Origin: Sphingomonadales bacterium
GTDB lineage: Bacteria > Pseudomonadota > Alphaproteobacteria > Sphingomonadales > Sphingomonadaceae
DNA: 64,000 nt
Direction of reading: 5' to 3'
NCBI GenBank assembly: GCA_028871475.1
Contig: JAGWMZ010000001.1
Span: 417,448 to 481,447, forward strand
How positions within the stretch are numbered: position 1 is the first letter of the stretch; every line of letters starts with the position of its first letter. The position numbers were made by a program, and so were the translations under genes. Under the pieces are notes generated by a model. That model was not told the origin of the DNA, made no database searches, and was given only the letters and a program-made list of their open reading frames with translations. This document shows, one piece after another, positions 41,707-51,181 of the stretch.

Positions 41707-43509
41707 TCAAAACGCCGCATCATCCAGCGCCATCATCGAGCCTTTGCCCGCCTTGATCGCCAGATAGCATGATGCTGTCTGTGGCAGGATACGGTCGAAG
41801 AAGAAACGTGCCGTGTGAATTTTTGCGCCATAGAATTCCGCTTCATCGCTGCCCTGTGACAATTGCGTCATGGCCACCTTCACGCTCTTGGCAAAGCAAT
41901 AGGCCATGGCGGTCAAACCCAGTTGGCGCAGATAGTCGGTGGCGGCGGCGCCGGCTTCCTCCGGGTCCTTCAATCCCCGCTGGGCGATCATCGAGGTCGA
42001 GCCTTGCAGGGCTTCAAAGGCCCGTTTGAGCCCGGCGATGAAGGGAGCGAGCTGCTCGTCACCCGCATTGGCCTCGATGAAGTTCGAGACCGGATGGAAA
42101 AAACCACGCAGATAGCGGCCCATATGCGCGCTCATCTTGCGACCCACCAGATCGAGCGCCTGAATGCCGTTGGTGCCCTCATAGATCATCGAGATGCGGG
42201 CATCGCGCAGATATTGCTCCACCCCGCTTTCGCGGATGTAACCGTGGCCGCCATAGACCTGGACGGCAAGGCTGGCGCTTTCAAAACCCAGATCGGTGAA
42301 GAGCGCTTTCACCACCGGCGTCATCAGGGCCACGAAGTCAGCCGCCTTTTCGCGCGTCTCCGCGTCCTCGGCATGCTTTTCGGCATCCAGCGCCCGGCTG
42401 ATCCAGGCCGAAACACCCCGGCAGCCTTCATTATAGGCCCGCATCGTCATCAGCATGCGCCGCACATCGGGGTGAACGATGATCGGATCGGCCTCGCGGT
42501 CGGGATATTTCGCGCCCGCCAGACTCCGGCCCTGAATGCGGTCCTTGGCATACCAGACGGCGCTCTGATAGGCGGCCTCGCCAATGCCGAGCCCCTGAAT
42601 GCCCACGCCCACGCGCTCGGCATTCATCATGGTGAACATGGCTTCCAGACCCCGGTTGGGCTCACCCACCAGCCAGCCCATGGCGTCCTCAAACTGCATC
42701 GCGCAGGTGGCCGAAGCCTTGATGCCGGTCTTGTGCTCGATGGCCGTGCACCACACACCATTGCGCGTGGCAGGATTGCCATCATCGTCGAGCAGGAATT
42801 TGGGCACCAGGAACAGGCTGATCCCCTTCACGCCCTTGGGCGCATCAGGCAGGCGCGCCAGCACCAGATGGACGATGTTTTCAGTGAGGTCATGCTCACC
42901 AGCCGAGATGAAAATCTTCGCGCCAGTGAGCTTGTAGCCGCCATTGCCTGCCGGCACGGCCTTGGTGCGCAGCATCCCAAGATCGGTGCCGCAATGGGCC
43001 TCGGTCAGGCACATGGAGCCCGACCATTGGCCCGAGACCATCTTGGGCAGCCATGTCTGCTTCAGCTCATCGCTCGCATAGGCCGTCAAGGCCGCCAGCG
43101 CCCCGCTGGTGAGGCCGGGATAAAGGCTGAAGGAGACATTGGTCGCGCAGACCATCTCTTCCACCATCTTGCCCAGTGCCTCGGGCAGGCCCTGCCCACC
43201 CCATTCAGCCGGGGCGACCAGCGAGGTCCACCCACCTTCGGCGAACTGGCGATAGGCCTCGCGAAAACCTTCCGGCGTGCGCACGCTGGTGCCATCGGGC
43301 CCCTGCTCGAAATGGCACCCTTCTTCATCGCCGCTGCGGTTAATGGGCAGCAGCACCTGCTGGCACAGGCGCGCGGCCTCCTCCAGCACGGCATCCATCA
43401 GCTCGGGGCCAAACTCCTCATGCGCCTTCAGATGGCCGAAGCCATCGTCCTGATGCAGTTCGTTCAGGGCGAAACGCATGTCGCGAAGGGGGGCGGTATA
43501 GGTTTGCAT
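41707..43509 (-). CDS. acyl-CoA dehydrogenase (large, about 600-residue type)
   Basis: FAD-dependent acyl-CoA dehydrogenase of 600 residues, introducing the trans-2 double bond. Blocks: WTSLVAPAEWGGQGLPEAL, MCLTEAHCGTDLGMLRTKAV, GAKIFISAGEHDL and the C-terminal MIYEGTNGIQALDLVGRK, which carries the catalytic glutamate. Compared with the usual ~380-residue enzymes it has an extra C-terminal acyl-CoA-dehydrogenase-like domain, as in the FadE-type subgroup acting on medium or long chains. AGGAGAG is 5 nt before the ATG. It lies between the fadB-like gene and etfBA. Confidence 0.95.
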   Translation of the reverse strand: MQTYTAPLRDMRFALNELHQDDGFGHLKAHEEFGPELMDAVLEEAARLCQQVLLPINRSGDEEGCHFEQGPDGTSVRTPEGFREAYRQFAEGGWTSLVAPAEWGGQGLPEALGKMVEEMVCATNVSFSLYPGLTSGALAALTAYASDELKQTWLPKMVSGQWSGSMCLTEAHCGTDLGMLRTKAVPAGNGGYKLTGAKIFISAGEHDLTENIVHLVLARLPDAPKGVKGISLFLVPKFLLDDDGNPATRNGVWCTAIEHKTGIKASATCAMQFEDAMGWLVGEPNRGLEAMFTMMNAERVGVGIQGLGIGEAAYQSAVWYAKDRIQGRSLAGAKYPDREADPIIVHPDVRRMLMTMRAYNEGCRGVSAWISRALDAEKHAEDAETREKAADFVALMTPVVKALFTDLGFESASLAVQVYGGHGYIRESGVEQYLRDARISMIYEGTNGIQALDLVGRKMSAHMGRYLRGFFHPVSNFIEANAGDEQLAPFIAGLKRAFEALQGSTSMIAQRGLKDPEEAGAAATDYLRQLGLTAMAYCFAKSVKVAMTQLSQGSDEAEFYGAKIHTARFFFDRILPQTASCYLAIKAGKGSMMALDDAAF

Positions 43510-43559
43510 CTTCTCTCTCCTGCGTGCCTTGCCCTTTGCGCAAGGTCACACGAAAAACC

Positions 43560-45860
43560 TCAATTGCGCAGCGGCTTGCCGGTGGCCAGCATGGTCTCGA
43601 TGCGCGCCATGGTGCGCGGGTCGCGCACCAGCTCGACAAACTGCCCGCGTTCCAGCGCCAACAGGTCCTGCTCGCTCAGCGTATCGACCAGATCGGCATC
43701 GCCGCCCGTCAGCACATGGGCCAAGCGACCCGCCACCACCTCGTCATAAGGCGTGGCAAGGCCGCGCGCGCGGAAGCCCTGCACGGCCAGATCGAGCGCG
43801 GCCCTGCCCCCGGCACCCGGCAGGCGGAAGGTCGGTGGCTCGGGCGGCTTGTAGCCTTCAACCAAGGACAGCGCCTTCGCCTTGGCATCAGCCAGCAGGC
43901 GGTCGCGGTTCATGGTGATGCCATCGCTCGGGCGCAGATAGCCCACTTCCTTGGCATTGGCCGCCGATTTGGAGACAGTGGCCGTTGAGATCGTCTCGAA
44001 CGCCTTGGCAACCGCAGGCATCGGCCCCCTGGGCATGCCGGGGGCGTGGAGGAAGCGTTCGATCATCTCGCCGCAGCCACCCCAGCCCGGGATCAGCCCC
44101 ACGCCGCATTCGACCAGACCGATGTAGCTTTCGGCATGGGCCTGCACGGCGTCGGCATTGAGCACGATCTCGCAGCCACCGCCCAGCGCCATGCCAAAGG
44201 GCGCGGAGACCACCGGGAAAGGCGCATATTTCAGCGCCTTATAGGCCTGCTGTCCGCCCGCGACCAATTTCTCCACCTCACCCCATGCGGCGATGTTGAT
44301 GGCGAAGATGGCAAGGCCCAGATTGGCGCCCGCCGAGAAATTGCTGCCCTCGTTATAAACGATCAGCGCCTTATACTTGGCCGCCACCAGCGGAATCGCC
44401 TGACCGATCAGCTCCATCACCGAGGCGTCGAGGGCATTCATCTTGCCGGTGAATTCCAGCGCGACCACGCCATCACCCACATCCCACAGCGCCGCCGAGC
44501 CATTCTTGAGCAGAGGCTTCGACGCCGCCTTGATGTCCTCGAGCAGCAGCACGCCCTCGGGCCGCACGATGGCGTGATAGTCGCCATCCAGACCCAGGAA
44601 CTGGCGCTGCCCACCCTCGACACGGTAGAATGGCTTGCCCAGCGCGACGATGGGCGGCACTGCCATGCCATCTTCTTCCAGACGCTTGGCGAAATCCACC
44701 ACACCGATCCGGTCGATCAGTTCGAAGGGGCCGAACTTCCAGTTGTAGCCCAGCTTCATGGCCGTATCGATGGCCAGCACATCATCGGCCACCTCGCCCA
44801 CAAGGCCCGCCGCATAGGCCAAGGTCGGCCCCAGAATGGCCCAGGCATAGGCGCCCACCTTGCCCTTGGTGGCGAGCAGGCTGGGCAGATCCTTGGCCGC
44901 AATCGACACCGGCCTAGCCGCCTTGCGATACTCGCCCGTGGCCAGATCGATGGCTTCCTTTTGCTTTCCGGCCTCCTTGTTGATCCGGTAAAAGCCGCCC
45001 TTGCCCTTGCGGCCCGTAAAACCATCATGGATCATCTTCATGATCAGCGGATGGTCTTTCGCAATGGCCTGATAGGGGTCATCCTTGGGCAGCGTCATCG
45101 AAAGGCTGGCCTTCAGGTAAGGCATCAGATCGATGCCCACCAGATCGACCAGGCCGAAAATGCCCGTCTTGGGCACGCCCATCGGCTTGCCGCCAATGGC
45201 ATCGGCATCCTCGACCGAAAGGCCCAGATCGAACGCCGCATTGATCGCCGATTGCAGCCAGAAGGTGCCCACGCGGTTGGCGATGAAGCCGGGTGTGTCC
45301 TTGGCCTTCACCACACTCTTGCCCATGGCCCGGTCGGCAAAATCACTGACAGCGGCGACCAGCGCGGCATCGCTCTCTGGCCCGGCCACCACTTCGATCA
45401 ACCGCATATAGCGCGGCGGATTGAAGAAATGGGTGATGAGGAAATCGCGGCGGAAATCCGCGCTGCGCCCCTCGATCAGCTTTTCGAGCGGAATGGTCGA
45501 GGTGTTCGAGGACACCGCCGTACCCGAGCGCCGCACCGCCTCCAGCTTTTCATACAGCGCATGTTTCAGCTCGATCTTCTCGACAATCGCCTCGATCACC
45601 CAGTCACATTCAGCCACGCGCGCCAGATCGTCCTCGGTGTTGCCCACCTCGACCAGCTTGGCCGCCGCTTTGCTCATAAAGGCCGCCGGGTTTGCCTTGG
45701 AGAGCCGCTCCACCGCGCCGCGCGCCACGCCATTGCGGTCCGCCGGGTCACGCACGATGTCGAGCAGCAGCACCTTCACGCCCGCATTGGCCACCTGCGC
45801 GGCAATGCCCGCACCCATGGTCCCCGCGCCAATGACGCAGACTTTTCCAAAAGCTGCCAT
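43560..45860 (-). CDS. 3-hydroxyacyl-CoA dehydrogenase/enoyl-CoA hydratase (FadN-like multifunctional protein)
   Basis: Bifunctional beta-oxidation enzyme of 766 residues. The order is dehydrogenase first (NAD motif VIGAGTMGAGIAAQVANAG at residues 8-26, then SSNTSTIPL and THFFNPPRYMRLIEVV), hydratase second (NFSAGANLGL, and SAPFGMALGGGCEI for the oxyanion hole). This is the FadN/FadB-type arrangement reversed relative to E. coli FadB. The start ATG shares one base with the thiolase stop (TGATG). It carries out hydration and oxidation of enoyl-CoA between the acyl-CoA dehydrogenase and the thiolase of the same operon. Confidence 0.95.
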   Translation of the reverse strand: MAAFGKVCVIGAGTMGAGIAAQVANAGVKVLLLDIVRDPADRNGVARGAVERLSKANPAAFMSKAAAKLVEVGNTEDDLARVAECDWVIEAIVEKIELKHALYEKLEAVRRSGTAVSSNTSTIPLEKLIEGRSADFRRDFLITHFFNPPRYMRLIEVVAGPESDAALVAAVSDFADRAMGKSVVKAKDTPGFIANRVGTFWLQSAINAAFDLGLSVEDADAIGGKPMGVPKTGIFGLVDLVGIDLMPYLKASLSMTLPKDDPYQAIAKDHPLIMKMIHDGFTGRKGKGGFYRINKEAGKQKEAIDLATGEYRKAARPVSIAAKDLPSLLATKGKVGAYAWAILGPTLAYAAGLVGEVADDVLAIDTAMKLGYNWKFGPFELIDRIGVVDFAKRLEEDGMAVPPIVALGKPFYRVEGGQRQFLGLDGDYHAIVRPEGVLLLEDIKAASKPLLKNGSAALWDVGDGVVALEFTGKMNALDASVMELIGQAIPLVAAKYKALIVYNEGSNFSAGANLGLAIFAINIAAWGEVEKLVAGGQQAYKALKYAPFPVVSAPFGMALGGGCEIVLNADAVQAHAESYIGLVECGVGLIPGWGGCGEMIERFLHAPGMPRGPMPAVAKAFETISTATVSKSAANAKEVGYLRPSDGITMNRDRLLADAKAKALSLVEGYKPPEPPTFRLPGAGGRAALDLAVQGFRARGLATPYDEVVAGRLAHVLTGGDADLVDTLSEQDLLALERGQFVELVRDPRTMARIETMLATGKPLRN

Positions 45861-46993
45861 CACACCGCCTCCAGAACCGTGGCGATGCCCTGCCCGCCGC
45901 CGATGCATTGGGTAGCGAGTGCATATTTGCCACCCGTGCGCTTTAGCAAGCTGGCCGCCTTGCCGACGATACGCGCGCCCGTCGCCCCCAGCGGATGACC
46001 GATGGCAATTGCGCCACCGTCGATGTTAATCTTGCCCATATCCAGCCCCAGATCGGCAATGCAGGCCAGCGACTGGCTGGCGAAGGCCTCGTTGAGTTCC
46101 ACCACATCGAGATCGCCCACGGTAATCCCCGCCCGCGCCATAGCCTTCTGGCTGGACAGCACCGGGCCGATGCCCATGATCGCCGGGCTGCACCCGCTGA
46201 TCGCCACCGACTTCACCCTGGCCAGCACACTCAGCCCATGCTGGGCGGCAAATTCGGCGCTGGTCACCAGCACGGCGCTGGCCCCATCGGTCAACGGCGA
46301 GGAGGTGCCCGCCGTCACCGTGCCGGTGGTGGAAAAGGCCGGCTTCAAGCCTGCCAGAGCTTCCGCCGTGGTGCCGGGGCGCGGGGTGCCATCCTTGTCC
46401 ACCACGCCGCCCTTGGTGGTGATCGGCACGATTTCGTCCGCCAGATGCCCGGCCGCCATGGCCTCACCCGCCTTGCGCTGGCTCTCCACCGCGAAGGCTT
46501 CCTGCGCCTCACGGCTGATGCCATACTGGCTGGCGAGATTTTCCGCCGTATCGCCCATGCCGATATAGGCCGCGCTACTCTTGGCAAGGTCCGGATTGGG
46601 CAGCGGGTTGAAGCCCAGCATCGGCACGCGGCTCATCGATTCGACGCCGCCGCAGATGAAGGCCTCGCCCGCGCCAAGCTGGATCTGGCCCGCCGCATAA
46701 TGGATGCCGCTCATCGAGGAGCCGCAGAAACGGTTCACCGTCATGCCGCCGACGCTGTGGGGCAGGCCCGCCAGCAGGCCGACCAGACGGGCGACGTTGA
46801 AGCCCTGCTCACCCTCGGGGAAGGCGCAGCCCAGCACGAGATCCTCGATGAGAGAAGCATCCACGCCGCTGCGCTCAACCAGACCGCGCACCACGGCGGC
46901 GGCCAGATCGTCAGGGCGAACCCGGGCCAGTGCGCCCTTGCCCGCCAGATGGAACGGAGACCGGGCATAGCCGGCAATCACCACATCGCGCAT
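45860..46993 (-). CDS. fadA: acetyl-CoA C-acyltransferase (thiolase)
   Basis: Thiolase of 377 residues cleaving 3-ketoacyl-CoA to acetyl-CoA. The acylated cysteine is Cys90 in NRFCGSSMSGIHYAAG. The second site shows GAIAIGHPLGATG (His) and ATQCIGGGQG (Cys). AGAGGA lies 6 nt before the chosen ATG; a start 15 bp upstream is less well placed. It is the first gene of the leftward fatty-acid operon. A MerR-type palindrome lies about 75 bp upstream, in the region shared with the divergent DUF2147-FadL-FadD-MerR genes. Confidence 0.96.
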   Translation of the reverse strand: MRDVVIAGYARSPFHLAGKGALARVRPDDLAAAVVRGLVERSGVDASLIEDLVLGCAFPEGEQGFNVARLVGLLAGLPHSVGGMTVNRFCGSSMSGIHYAAGQIQLGAGEAFICGGVESMSRVPMLGFNPLPNPDLAKSSAAYIGMGDTAENLASQYGISREAQEAFAVESQRKAGEAMAAGHLADEIVPITTKGGVVDKDGTPRPGTTAEALAGLKPAFSTTGTVTAGTSSPLTDGASAVLVTSAEFAAQHGLSVLARVKSVAISGCSPAIMGIGPVLSSQKAMARAGITVGDLDVVELNEAFASQSLACIADLGLDMGKINIDGGAIAIGHPLGATGARIVGKAASLLKRTGGKYALATQCIGGGQGIATVLEAV

Positions 46994-47068
46994 TCCAAGT
47001 CCTCTCACATGTTCTCTTTCGGCAGCCGTGAGTCGTTGCGTCCACCGTCTCCTTTAAAGGTGCTCAAA

Positions 47069-47084
47069 TTGACCTATACGTCAA
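47069..47084. promoter_or_regulatory. 16-bp palindrome, candidate operator of the MerR fatty-acid regulator
   Basis: TTGACCTATACGTCAA is an inverted repeat (TTGAC/GTCAA arms, TATA centre) with one mismatched pair. It sits between the divergent thiolase and DUF2147 genes. The form resembles sites of LiuR-like MerR regulators of acyl-CoA catabolism. Linking it to the MerR gene at the end of the rightward arm is inference. Confidence 0.6.
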
Positions 47085-47192
47085 CATGATTTTGAGGCAT
47101 GATGTGATTCGTCGATGGGCAGACCCCACGATGCACCGGGTCAGACGGGCATATAAAGCCGCCCCGCCCGAACGAGAGGATGGAGAGGAACC

Positions 47193-47594
47193 ATGGGTTT
47201 CATGTTGCTGGCGGCAGCGGCTGCGCTGGCTACCCCTGCCGCGCTGACAGGCCGCTGGGAAACGCCGACACGTCATGGCGTGGTCGAGATTACCGCCTGC
47301 GGGCCATCCATTTGCGGCAGGCTGATGGATTCAGACGGGCTGCGCGCCAATCCGCAATTGCGCGATGTGCACAACCGCGATGCCAGCCAGAACGGACGCC
47401 CCCTGAAAGGGCTGCTCATGCTGCAAGGCTTTTCGCCCAGCGAGAAAGGCTGGGAGGGCGGCACGATCTACAATCCGGACGATGGCGGCACCTACAAAGC
47501 CACCATCACCATGGTCGATGCCGATACGCTCAAGCTGCGCGGCTGCATCGTCTGGCCTTTGTGCAAGACGCAGACCTGGAAACGCATTCGATAA
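47193..47594 (+). CDS. DUF2147 family exported protein
   Basis: Small exported protein of 133 residues. A short signal peptide (MGFMLLAAAAALATPAAL) is followed by the DUF2147 domain: LTGRWETPTRHGVVEITACG near the start, then GCIVWPLCKTQTWKRI at the end, with paired cysteines. These proteins are lipocalin-like beta structures of unknown function, commonly found near fatty-acid or envelope genes. GAGAGGA lies 4-5 nt before the ATG. It is the first gene of the rightward arm with FadL, FadD and MerR. Confidence 0.9.
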   Translation: MGFMLLAAAAALATPAALTGRWETPTRHGVVEITACGPSICGRLMDSDGLRANPQLRDVHNRDASQNGRPLKGLLMLQGFSPSEKGWEGGTIYNPDDGGTYKATITMVDADTLKLRGCIVWPLCKTQTWKRIR

Positions 47595-47631
47595 GACAGG
47601 CCCAAAGGGCTGATACAATGGGAGAAGACGC

Positions 47632-48936
47632 ATGAAATCCACACTCAAGATGCGCCTGTTGGCTGGCGGGGTCGCGCTGGCTGGCGCGTTGAGCGCGGTA
47701 CCTGCCCTTGCCGGCGGATTTTACCTTCAGGACCAGTCAACCAAGGCCTCTGGCCGTGCCTTTTCGGGCGAAGTGGCCGATCAGGGCGCGGAAAGCCTGT
47801 GGTGGAACCCGGCGGCCATCGGCGGCCTGCAAGGGGGCAGCGCGGCGATCAGCGTCACCGCCATCCTGCCGCGCGCCGATGTAACGAACACCGGCACGCT
47901 GATCGTACGCCCCGGCCAGGCCCCTGCCCCCGTGGGCGGCGACCAGACCACCCATAACCCGATCAACGACGGTGTCGTGCCTTCCGGCTCCATCGCCCAC
48001 AGCATCGGCCATGGCATTGCGGTGGGCCTGGCCATCACCGCGCCCTACAATTTCACCACCGAATATTCCTCCACCAGTTGGGCACGCTATTCGGCGCTGA
48101 CCACCCGCCTGCGCACCATCGACATCCAGCCCACCGTCGCTGTGGAACTGATGCCCGGCCTCAGCTTTGGCGGCGCGGTCAATGTGGAACGCGCCAGTGC
48201 CACCTTCGGCAATGCCCTGCCCAACCTGTCGCCGCTGTTGCCCGATGGCAGCCAGCAGTTGAAAGGCAGCGGCTGGGATGTCGGCTATTCGCTGGGTGCG
48301 CAATATCGCCATGGGCCGCTCAGCCTTGGCGTCAGCTACAAGTCGAAGATCAAGCATACGCTGACCGGCGCAATCACCGTCAGCGGCCTGCTGGGGCCGC
48401 TGGCCGCGCAGAACATCTCGAATGTCGCCACCAGCGCCAATTACACCACGCCCTGGCAGCTGACCTTTGGCGCGCGCTATGCCGTGACCAAGAAGGTGAC
48501 GCTGAACGGCAGCGTGTCGCGCATCGGCTGGGCGGATTTCAGCTCGATCAACATCGGCGCGCCGGTCAATGCCGCGCTGCCTGAGAACTATCGCAACACC
48601 TGGAGCTATGCGGTGGGCGCGGATGTCGATGTCGCGCCGACATGGACGGTGCGCGCAGGCGTTCAGCGCGACCTGACCCCCGTGCGCGGCGACCAGCGCG
48701 ATGCCCGCGTGCCTGACAGCAATCGCTGGAACCTGGCTGCCGGTGTCACCAAGACTGTGACCAAGGGGCTGAAGATCGACGGCGCGTTCAACTATCTGCT
48801 GCTCGACACCGTGCCGGTCAACCGCAACACCGCCGCCTATGCCGGGACCATCGTGCAGACGCCGGTGCTGACCAGTGGCACGGTCAACAATCCGCATGTG
48901 TTCATCCTGTCGCTGGGCGCAAGGCTCAGCTTCTGA
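47632..48936 (+). CDS. fadL: FadL/OmpP1-type outer-membrane fatty-acid transporter
   Basis: Outer-membrane porin of 434 residues. The signal peptide (MKSTLKMRLLAGGVALAGALSAVPALA) is followed by GGFYLQDQSTKASGRAFSGEVADQGAESLWWNPAAIGGL, the N-terminal hatch with the NPA motif characteristic of FadL. The C-terminal strand ends in ...LGARLSF. It takes up long-chain fatty acids or other hydrophobic compounds across the outer membrane. GGGAGAAG precedes the ATG. It is directly upstream of an acyl-CoA ligase, so uptake and activation are coupled in one operon. Confidence 0.93.
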   Translation: MKSTLKMRLLAGGVALAGALSAVPALAGGFYLQDQSTKASGRAFSGEVADQGAESLWWNPAAIGGLQGGSAAISVTAILPRADVTNTGTLIVRPGQAPAPVGGDQTTHNPINDGVVPSGSIAHSIGHGIAVGLAITAPYNFTTEYSSTSWARYSALTTRLRTIDIQPTVAVELMPGLSFGGAVNVERASATFGNALPNLSPLLPDGSQQLKGSGWDVGYSLGAQYRHGPLSLGVSYKSKIKHTLTGAITVSGLLGPLAAQNISNVATSANYTTPWQLTFGARYAVTKKVTLNGSVSRIGWADFSSINIGAPVNAALPENYRNTWSYAVGADVDVAPTWTVRAGVQRDLTPVRGDQRDARVPDSNRWNLAAGVTKTVTKGLKIDGAFNYLLLDTVPVNRNTAAYAGTIVQTPVLTSGTVNNPHVFILSLGARLSF

Positions 48937-48968
48937 TGCAATCTGGCAGGCACAGCAAAGAGGATCCT

Positions 48969-50642
48969 ATGGCCACCAAGGCGCCACCCCAGATTGACCC
49001 CATCCCACACAATTGGGAATATCAGCCCCAATTGGTCACCGACCTGCTCGATTATGCCGTGCTGGAACATGGCGAAAGGCCCGCCATCGACTTCATGGGG
49101 CGCGGCTGGTCCTATGCCCAACTGGGCCGGATGGTCGAACGGGCGGCGCGGGGGTTGCAGGATCTGGGGCTGCGCAAGGGGGACCGCTTCGTGCTGTGCC
49201 TGCCCAACACGCCTTATTTCATCGTGCTTTATTTTGCCGCGCTGAAAGTGGGCGCAGTGATGGTCCATATGAACCCGCTCTACACCGAGCGGGAGATGGA
49301 ACACATCATCCGCGATTCGGGCGCGCGCATGGCTGCCGTCATCGACATCGCCTCGATCCATGGCAAGTTGCGCGCCGTGGGCCCCGCCTGCGGCATCGAA
49401 ACGATCATCATGTGCCCGATGGCGGACATCCTGCCCACCATCAAATCGCTGGGCTGGCGCATGCTGAAACGGAGCGAACATGCCCATTTCAGCCATGATG
49501 ACGGGCTGCATGTCGATTACCAGCGGCTGGTCGAAAGCTCCGGTGCGCCTGCGCCGGTCGAGGTGCTGCCCGGCGACATCGCGGTGTTGCAATATACCGG
49601 TGGAACGACCGGCACCCCCAAGGGCGCCATGCTGACCCATGCCAACCTGACCGCCAATGCCCTGCAACAACGCGCCCATATCGGCCAGGGGCTGAAAGGG
49701 CCGCAGCGCACCTTGGCGGTGCTGCCCATGTTTCATGTCTTCGCACTGACGGCGGTGCTCAATTTCTCGATCGAAGTGGCGGCTGAACTGGTGCTGCTGC
49801 CCCGTTTCGAAATGAAGCAGTTTCTGGAGACCATCAAACGCAAGCCGCCATCGCTGTTCTTTGGCGTACCCACCCTGTTCATCGCCATGAATGCCCTGCC
49901 GCGCGATCAGCAGCCTGATTTGTCCGGCCTGCGCGCCTGCATCTCGGGCGGGGCGCCGCTGCCTCTGGACGTGCGCACCAGTTTTGAGCAGATGATGAAA
50001 GCGCGCATCTGCGAAGGCTATGGCCTGACCGAAGCCTCGCCCATCGTGGCATGCAATCCGGTCGATGGCATCATCAAGGAAAACTCCTGCGGGGTGCGCT
50101 TCCCCGGCACGCTGATCGAAATCCGCGATCTGGACGACCCGACGCAGGTCTTGCCGCCGGGCGCCAAGGGCGAAATCTGTGTGCGCGGGCCGCAGGTCAT
50201 GGCGGGTTATTGGAACAAGCCGGAGGAAACCGAACAGGCCTTTGTCGATGGCGCCTTGCGCACCGGCGACATCGGCTATCTCGACGAGGATGGCTATCTC
50301 TTCATCGTCGACCGCATCAAGGACATGATCCTGTGCGGCGGCTACAATGTCTATCCCCGCGTGATCGAGGAAGCAGCCTATCGCCACCCGGCCATCGAGG
50401 AAGCGATCGCCATTGCCATCCCCGACCCCTATCGCGGGCAGAGCCCCAAGCTCTTCGTCAAGCTGCATGAGGGGCAAAGCGTCACCACGCAGGAACTCCA
50501 CACCTTCCTGCGTGACTGGCTCAACAAGATCGAGATGCCCAAGGAGATCGAAATCCGCGACAGTCTGCCCAAGACCTTGATCGGCAAGCTTTCCAAGAAG
50601 GAACTGGTGGCCGAGGAAAAGGCCAGGAGGGGGATGGCATGA
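48969..50642 (+). CDS. fadD: long-chain-fatty-acid-CoA ligase
   Basis: Acyl-CoA synthetase of 557 residues in the AMP-forming ANL family. It has the P-loop YTGGTTGTPKGAMLTH at about residues 206-221, the A5 motif EGYGLTEASP, the A7 motif region YLDEDGYLFIVDR and A8/A10 KDMILCGGYNVYPR and LPKTLIGKLSKKE. It activates fatty acids entering through FadL and feeds the divergent beta-oxidation operon. GAGGA lies 6 nt before the chosen ATG; a start 33 bp earlier would overlap fadL. Confidence 0.95.
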   Translation: MATKAPPQIDPIPHNWEYQPQLVTDLLDYAVLEHGERPAIDFMGRGWSYAQLGRMVERAARGLQDLGLRKGDRFVLCLPNTPYFIVLYFAALKVGAVMVHMNPLYTEREMEHIIRDSGARMAAVIDIASIHGKLRAVGPACGIETIIMCPMADILPTIKSLGWRMLKRSEHAHFSHDDGLHVDYQRLVESSGAPAPVEVLPGDIAVLQYTGGTTGTPKGAMLTHANLTANALQQRAHIGQGLKGPQRTLAVLPMFHVFALTAVLNFSIEVAAELVLLPRFEMKQFLETIKRKPPSLFFGVPTLFIAMNALPRDQQPDLSGLRACISGGAPLPLDVRTSFEQMMKARICEGYGLTEASPIVACNPVDGIIKENSCGVRFPGTLIEIRDLDDPTQVLPPGAKGEICVRGPQVMAGYWNKPEETEQAFVDGALRTGDIGYLDEDGYLFIVDRIKDMILCGGYNVYPRVIEEAAYRHPAIEEAIAIAIPDPYRGQSPKLFVKLHEGQSVTTQELHTFLRDWLNKIEMPKEIEIRDSLPKTLIGKLSKKELVAEEKARRGMA

Positions 50643-50743
50643 GCGGATCGCTGACCTCTGGCGCCGGGGATGGCGCACAGGATGGCGGCGCAGGGAGCGG
50701 TGCGTTATGGGGGCGCATGCCGCTGTGGGACAAGGGGGGCGAA

Positions 50744-51148
50744 ATGAGCGAGGACAGCACAGACCGGGCCGATACGCGCAAGGCGCTCAAGGGCATTCAG
50801 GAAGTCGCCGACCAGCTCGGCGTCACCCACCGCACCTTGCGCTTTTATGAGGACAAGGGGCTGATCGACCCGGCGCGCGTGGGCAACACCCGCATTTATT
50901 CACGACGCGATGTGGCGCGGATGCAACTCATCCTGCGCGGCAAGCGGCTGGGCTTCTCGATCAGGGAAATCGCCACATTCCTCGACCTTTACGATGCGGA
51001 TCCCAGCCATGTGGAGCAGGCCCGCATGTTGCTGGGCCAGGTCACCGATCGCATCGCCATGCTGGAACATCAGCGCGAGGAGATCGACAAGACATTGATC
51101 GAACTGCGCCAGATCGAGGCGGAGACGCGCGACAAGCTGGCGCAATAG
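50744..51148 (+). CDS. MerR-family regulator (fatty-acid/acyl-CoA catabolism type)
   Basis: MerR-type regulator of 134 residues. The HTH is GIQEVADQLGVTHRTLRFYEDKGLI, followed by RVGNTRIYSRRDVARMQLILRGKRLGFSIREI, and a C-terminal dimerisation coiled coil (about residues 75-130). The start chosen has AAGGGGGG 4-5 nt upstream. An upstream in-frame ATG overlapping the fadD stop also has a strong AGGAGG, but it would add 35 Gly-rich residues containing a rare TTA codon. The sequence resembles LiuR-like regulators. It probably binds the palindrome at 47069-47084 and represses both arms until acyl-CoA is present. Confidence 0.87.
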   Translation: MSEDSTDRADTRKALKGIQEVADQLGVTHRTLRFYEDKGLIDPARVGNTRIYSRRDVARMQLILRGKRLGFSIREIATFLDLYDADPSHVEQARMLLGQVTDRIAMLEHQREEIDKTLIELRQIEAETRDKLAQ

Positions 51149-51181
51149 AGCCGCTCCCCAAGGCCAGAGGGTCATCACGCT

